The translations under genes and the position numbers were made by a program. From Pelotomaculum sp. (lineage in GTDB: Bacteria; Bacillota; Desulfotomaculia; Desulfotomaculales; Pelotomaculaceae), in assembly GCA_018435055.1 (NCBI GenBank), contig JAHDOA010000006.1, positions 1 to 64,000 on the forward strand: a stretch of DNA of 64,000 bases, given 5' to 3'. Position 1 is the first letter of the stretch. Each line of letters opens with the position of its first letter. A model generated the notes under the pieces. The model was not told the origin of the DNA and did not search any database. It was given only the letters and a program-made list of their open reading frames with translations. Positions 61,144 to 64,000 of the stretch are shown piece by piece.

Positions 61144-62583
61144 CTATTCCGCTTCAGGTTCGTTGGTGTCCTTAATTTCCGGTTCATCGGCTGCAGGCTC
61201 GCCGCTCACGGCTCCATCCTCTAAAAGTTCTAAAGATTCGCTGCTTGCGGGTTCATCGGCTACAGTTTCGCCGCTCACGGGTTCAGGGGCGTTTTCAACT
61301 AACTTGGCGTTATCCGCCAAAAACTGCAGGGTTTTTTCACGGACAATCTGATCCGTGAGGAAATTTACCTGTGCTTTATTATCTAAAATCTTTTGGATCT
61401 CTTCCTCACCCCCGTTATAATAGCCTGCTACTTTGGCGGCTTCCTCCTTAATTTCCTCATCAGTGGCTTTGATATCTTCAGCCCTGGCTATGGCCTCCAT
61501 AACCAGGTTCATCCTGGCCGACCATACGGCGTCCGGCTGCATTTTTTCTCTTAATTCTTCTAAAGTAGTGTTGGCATACGTCAGGTAATTTTCCAGAGTC
61601 ATACCCTGGCTGTTAACGCGGCCCTCCAGGTTGCGGAGCATATCGTCCAGCTGACTTTCCACCATCGGTTCGGGAATTTCCAGCTCAATACTTTCAACAA
61701 TTTTACTGACAACCCCCTGCCTTATTTGGAATTTTGCCTTTTCCCCGGCAGCCTCCTTTAATTTATTCGCTATGTCATTTCTTAATTCCTCCAGCGTATC
61801 GAACTCACTGACGTCCTTGGCAAATTCGTCATCCAGGCCGGCCAGTTCCTTCCGCCTGATGGACTTTACAGTCACTGTAAAGACAGCGTCTTTCCCGGCC
61901 AGATCTTCTGAATGGTATTTTTCCGGAAAGGTTACCTTGACTTCTACAGTCTCCCCGACCAAAACATCGATTAACTGCTCTTCAAACCCGGCAATAAAAC
62001 TGCCGGACCCTATTTCCAGAGGGTATTCACTGCCTTCCCCGCCCTTAAAGGTCTCTCCGTCGACCCTGCCGACAAAGTCTATAACGGCGGTATCTCCTTT
62101 TTTGACTACCCCCTCTTCCATAGTGACGATTTTGGCGTGCTTTTGCTGCAGGCCGTCCAGCCATTTGGCAACCTCTTCTTCCGGCACATCGGTTGACGGT
62201 TTTGTTACTTCAATTTCTTTATACTGGCCGAGAACCACCTCCGGCTTAACCAGAACCGTCGCCTTTAACAGCACAGGCTTGCCTTCTTCGGCCTGCACAA
62301 CATCAAGTTTGGGCTGATCGACCGGCTCAATGCCTGTTTCCACAACAGCCTTGTAATAGGCCTCCGGCACAACCGATTCAATGGCTTCTTCCAGAATGAC
62401 TTCTTTACCGACATAGCGCTCAAATATCCGTTTTGGTGTTTTGCCCTTACGAAAGCCCGGGACATTGTACTTTTGCACGAGCCTGCGGTATGCTTTGTCT
62501 ATGGCCTTGTCAAGCTGTTCGGCCTCCAGCTCAATATCCAATTGAACAGTGTTTTTTTCGATCCTTTCAGCGTTTGCTTTCAC
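61144..62583 (-). CDS. tig: Trigger factor with long acidic tail
   Basis: A 479-aa chaperone and prolyl isomerase at the ribosome exit. The ribosome-binding motif is [10 protein letters not shown] (about 44-53), the PPIase domain covers about 155-245, and the C-terminal chaperone arms about 250-425. The last 45 residues are an extra acidic tail with a duplicated VSGE...ADEP unit. The start codon is GTG with AAGGGGGAGCATAA upstream. A -10 TATAAT at 62613-62608 may serve as promoter. Confidence 0.95.
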   Translation of the reverse strand: MKANAERIEKNTVQLDIELEAEQLDKAIDKAYRRLVQKYNVPGFRKGKTPKRIFERYVGKEVILEEAIESVVPEAYYKAVVETGIEPVDQPKLDVVQAEEGKPVLLKATVLVKPEVVLGQYKEIEVTKPSTDVPEEEVAKWLDGLQQKHAKIVTMEEGVVKKGDTAVIDFVGRVDGETFKGGEGSEYPLEIGSGSFIAGFEEQLIDVLVGETVEVKVTFPEKYHSEDLAGKDAVFTVTVKSIRRKELAGLDDEFAKDVSEFDTLEELRNDIANKLKEAAGEKAKFQIRQGVVSKIVESIELEIPEPMVESQLDDMLRNLEGRVNSQGMTLENYLTYANTTLEELREKMQPDAVWSARMNLVMEAIARAEDIKATDEEIKEEAAKVAGYYNGGEEEIQKILDNKAQVNFLTDQIVREKTLQFLADNAKLVENAPEPVSGETVADEPASSESLELLEDGAVSGEPAADEPEIKDTNEPEAE

Positions 62584-62639
62584 TTATGCTCCCCCTTAAA
62601 TTGTCTCATTATATAAGGTATTTATTAATAAAAAGGAAA

Positions 62640-62990
62640 ACCTGACTCCATATTAGCAATAAACACCAAATTACAGTATTAATATTGTAACCAATTTTTT
62701 AATTTTATTCTAGTAGGGAGGTATATATTTCCTTCTAAAATAAAACTAAAATACCACGGCTAAAAAAGCCCTGGCGCCTAAAACCTTGATTTATCAAGAG
62801 GCTTCAACATTTTCTCCAGTTGCCGTTTAAAAATTGCTTTAAAAAGGTGTTATTAAATTATATCTGCAAGGGTAGCAATTAGCAATAAAAAAATAAAAAT
62901 TAGGCCATTATCTATTAGATTTGCGTAATTGCGCCATTCATAATATACCAGGGACCCTATCTTAACAGCATTTTAGGCGCACGTATTTTT
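62640..62990. other. AT-rich gap upstream of tig and the tRNA operon
   Basis: No gene supported. It holds the tig promoter at its left end and nothing else I can name. Confidence 0.5.
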
Positions 62991-62991
62991 C

Positions 62992-63020
62992 TTGACAACA
63001 TTCTTATTATTTGCTAACAT
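62992..63020 (+). promoter_or_regulatory. Promoter of the tRNA operon
   Basis: TTGACA (62992-62997), 17-base spacer, TAACAT (63015-63020); about 50 bases upstream of tRNA-His. Confidence 0.85.
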
Positions 63021-63069
63021 ATTTTGTGCGGGTAATGGAGACATTACAGCCGCATGAATTGCGTATCAT

Positions 63070-63147
63070 GGTGGGTGTAGCTCAGCAGGCTAGAGCACCA
63101 GATTGTGGCTCTGGGGGTCGTGGGTTCAAGTCCCATCATCCACCCCA
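63070..63147 (+). tRNA. tRNA-His (anticodon GTG)
   Basis: Acceptor GTGGGTG/CATCCAC with the extra G-1 (63070) opposite discriminator C73, the identity element of tRNA-His. Anticodon stem CCAGA/TCTGG, loop TTGTGGC. CCA is encoded. Confidence 0.97.
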
Positions 63148-63159
63148 TAAAAAAATAAT

Positions 63160-63235
63160 TGGGGCGTCGCCAAGCGGTAAGGCACCGGTCTTTGGAACCG
63201 GCATTTCGTTGGTTCGAATCCAGCCGCCCCAGCCA
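63160..63235 (+). tRNA. tRNA-Gln (anticodon TTG)
   Basis: Acceptor TGGGGCG/CGCCCCA, anticodon stem CCGGT/ACCGG with loop CTTTGGA, T-arm TTGGTTCGAATCCAG, discriminator G and encoded CCA. Confidence 0.97.
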
Positions 63236-63239
63236 ATTT

Positions 63240-63300
63240 TAGATATTCGAAGTTCGAAGTTCGAAATTCGATTAAGAAGGCCGAACCTCGAATTTCGAGT
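63240..63300. repeat. TTCGAAG tandem repeat in the tRNA spacer
   Basis: ATTCGAAGTTCGAAGTTCGA and further TTCGAAATTCG are followed by CCTCGAATTTCGAG, so the spacer holds direct and inverted copies of a TTCGAA word. Confidence 0.8.
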
Positions 63301-63303
63301 TTT

Positions 63304-63379
63304 GGGCCATTAGCTCAGTCGGTAGAGCACCTGACTTTTAATCAGGGTGTCGCTGGTTCGAGTCCAGCATGGCTCACCA
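63304..63379 (+). tRNA. tRNA-Lys (anticodon TTT)
   Basis: Acceptor GGGCCAT/ATGGCTC, D-arm AGCTCAGTCGGTAGAGC, anticodon stem CCTGA/TCAGG with loop CTTTTAA, T-arm CTGGTTCGAGTCCAG, A73 and CCA. Confidence 0.97.
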
Positions 63380-63421
63380 AAAATGGGGTTGGAGCTTATT
63401 TGGGTTCCAACCCTTTAAAAA

Positions 63422-63507
63422 GCGGGCGTGGCGGAACGGCAGACGCGCTGGACTTAGGATCCAGTGGGGTTACACCCGTGAAGGTTCAAGTCCTTTCGCC
63501 CGCACCA
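63422..63507 (+). tRNA. tRNA-Leu (anticodon TAG)
   Basis: A class II tRNA of 86 nt: acceptor GCGGGCG/CGCCCGC, anticodon stem CTGGA/TCCAG with loop CTTAGGA, a long variable arm (TGGGGTTACACCCGT), T-arm AGGTTCAAGTCCTTT, A73 and encoded CCA. It is last in the operon and the likely insertion target of the integrase remnant that follows. Confidence 0.97.
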
Positions 63508-63951
63508 GTGATAGCAAGGCTTCCAGCGATTTGGAAGCCTTTTCCTTTTGCTCAAATATCTATTTCGGTAACATTTCGGTAACATTATTTTTTCGCTCTT
63601 TTTTAAAAGAGAATTACCTCCAGGCTGCCAGCCGCTTCCTGTTAGAGTGTCGGCGCGATGGCTGTAAAGGTTCATCGTCATGCTTATATTGGCGTGTCTC
63701 AGCCTTTCAGCAACCACTTTAGGATGAACGCCTTGTTTGAGCAAATAGCTCGCGTGTGCATACCTCAGCTGGTGGAATGTTATTTTATATCCTGCTGCCT
63801 CGGTTATTTTCTGAAAGTGCTTTGTTACCGTCGCCGGCACAATCGGATCGCCGTTCTGGAGGCAACATATAAGGTCTTTATCATCCTGTTTTTTACCGAA
63901 TGATAACATGGTCCTTTTTTGCGCTGTCTTATGCCATTCCTTACAATCCTG
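63454..63951 (-). pseudogene. Tyrosine recombinase (phage-type integrase), C-terminal fragment
   Basis: The frame matches the catalytic C-terminal half of tyrosine integrases: KDLICCLQNGDPIVPATVT, then HQLRYAHASYLLKQGVHPKV (HxxR box), ERLRHANISMTMNLYSH with the nucleophilic Tyr. The N-terminal core-binding domain and first catalytic Arg are missing; the frame is open to about 63951, where TAA blocks it, so an ATG at 63909 is not the true start. The 3' end runs antisense into tRNA-Leu and stops at 63454-63456. It is the decayed end of an element inserted at tRNA-Leu. Confidence 0.8.
63516..63541 (+). terminator. Terminator of the tRNA operon
   Basis: AAGGCTTCCA-GCGATT-TGGAAGCCTT, a perfect 10-bp stem, followed by TTCCTTTT, just 8 nt after the tRNA-Leu CCA. 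Confidence 0.9.
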
Positions 63952-64000
63952 TTTTTTTTATTAAATTTATAATAACAATTTAACCATTATTATCCATGCG

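Noticed and set aside
63011-63313. 100-codon plus-strand frame through the tRNA operon
   Set aside because: It is the translation of tRNA-His and tRNA-Gln genes and not a protein.

Overview
The window reads as chromosomal DNA of an endospore-forming, anaerobic Firmicute of the class Clostridia, most like the Pelotomaculum/Desulfotomaculum (Peptococcaceae) group. This is inferred from gene content and order: spo0B-obg, spoIVFA/spoIVFB, lonB, mreBCD-minCDE-rodA beside rng-rplU-rpmA, T-box control of leuS and valS, and a ferredoxin-dependent 2-oxoacid oxidoreductase. I could run no database search, so the genus is a guess. Most genes lie on the minus strand.

Layout. 0-1 kb: eroded ends of a possible nuclease gene and of a UvrD-like helicase. 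1.2-4.4 kb: RNase P RNA, a zinc-ribbon coiled-coil protein, a Nif3 protein and TrmK. 4.7-9.0 kb: a short type IV pilus/competence pseudopilus operon (pilD, pilB, pilC, pseudopilin). 9.3-9.9 kb: a hicAB toxin-antitoxin pair. 10-15.3 kb: a DUF1992 protein, ComEC, a lytic transglycosylase, ComEA and a DUF421 protein. 15.5-20.2 kb (plus strand): a four-subunit 2-oxoacid:ferredoxin oxidoreductase and a sigma-54-type activator. 20.4-29.5 kb: leuS with its T-box leader, rsfS, a PaaI-like thioesterase, an RRM protein, nadD, proB, obg, spo0B, rpmA, rplU. 29.7-45.7 kb: rng, two radical-SAM-linked genes, spoIVFB, spoIVFA, rodA, minEDC, mrdA, mreDCB, radC, maf, DUF4321. 45.8-50.4 kb: folC and valS with its T-box. 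50.5-53 kb: a membrane protein, an orphan substrate-binding protein and a lipoprotein. 53.3-62.6 kb: engB, lon, lonB, an acetate transporter on the opposite strand, clpX, clpP, tig. 63-64 kb: a tRNA operon (His, Gln, Lys, Leu) with its own promoter and terminator, then a broken integrase.

How the parts work together. The central minus-strand block couples cell shape and division (Mre, Min, RodA, PBP2), sporulation signalling (Spo0B, SpoIVFA/B), ribosome function (L21, L27, RsfS, Obg, EngB, RNase G) and aminoacylation (LeuRS, ValRS). The proteolysis block joins trigger factor to ClpXP and two Lon proteases. ComEA, ComEC and the small pseudopilus suggest DNA-uptake capacity, although the set is incomplete here.

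The most unusual observation is a complete, canonical tRNA-Ala(GGC) gene lying inside the leuS T-box leader, in what looks like the loop of Stem III between the codon-reading Stem I and the antiterminator. Other notable points are a thioesterase whose only well-placed start is AUU, a sigma-54 activator reading GAFPGA instead of GAFTGA, a MinC without its N-terminal domain, a 26-bp perfect palindrome before the kor operon, a repeat-built extension inside RNase P RNA, and several families of dispersed intergenic repeats.
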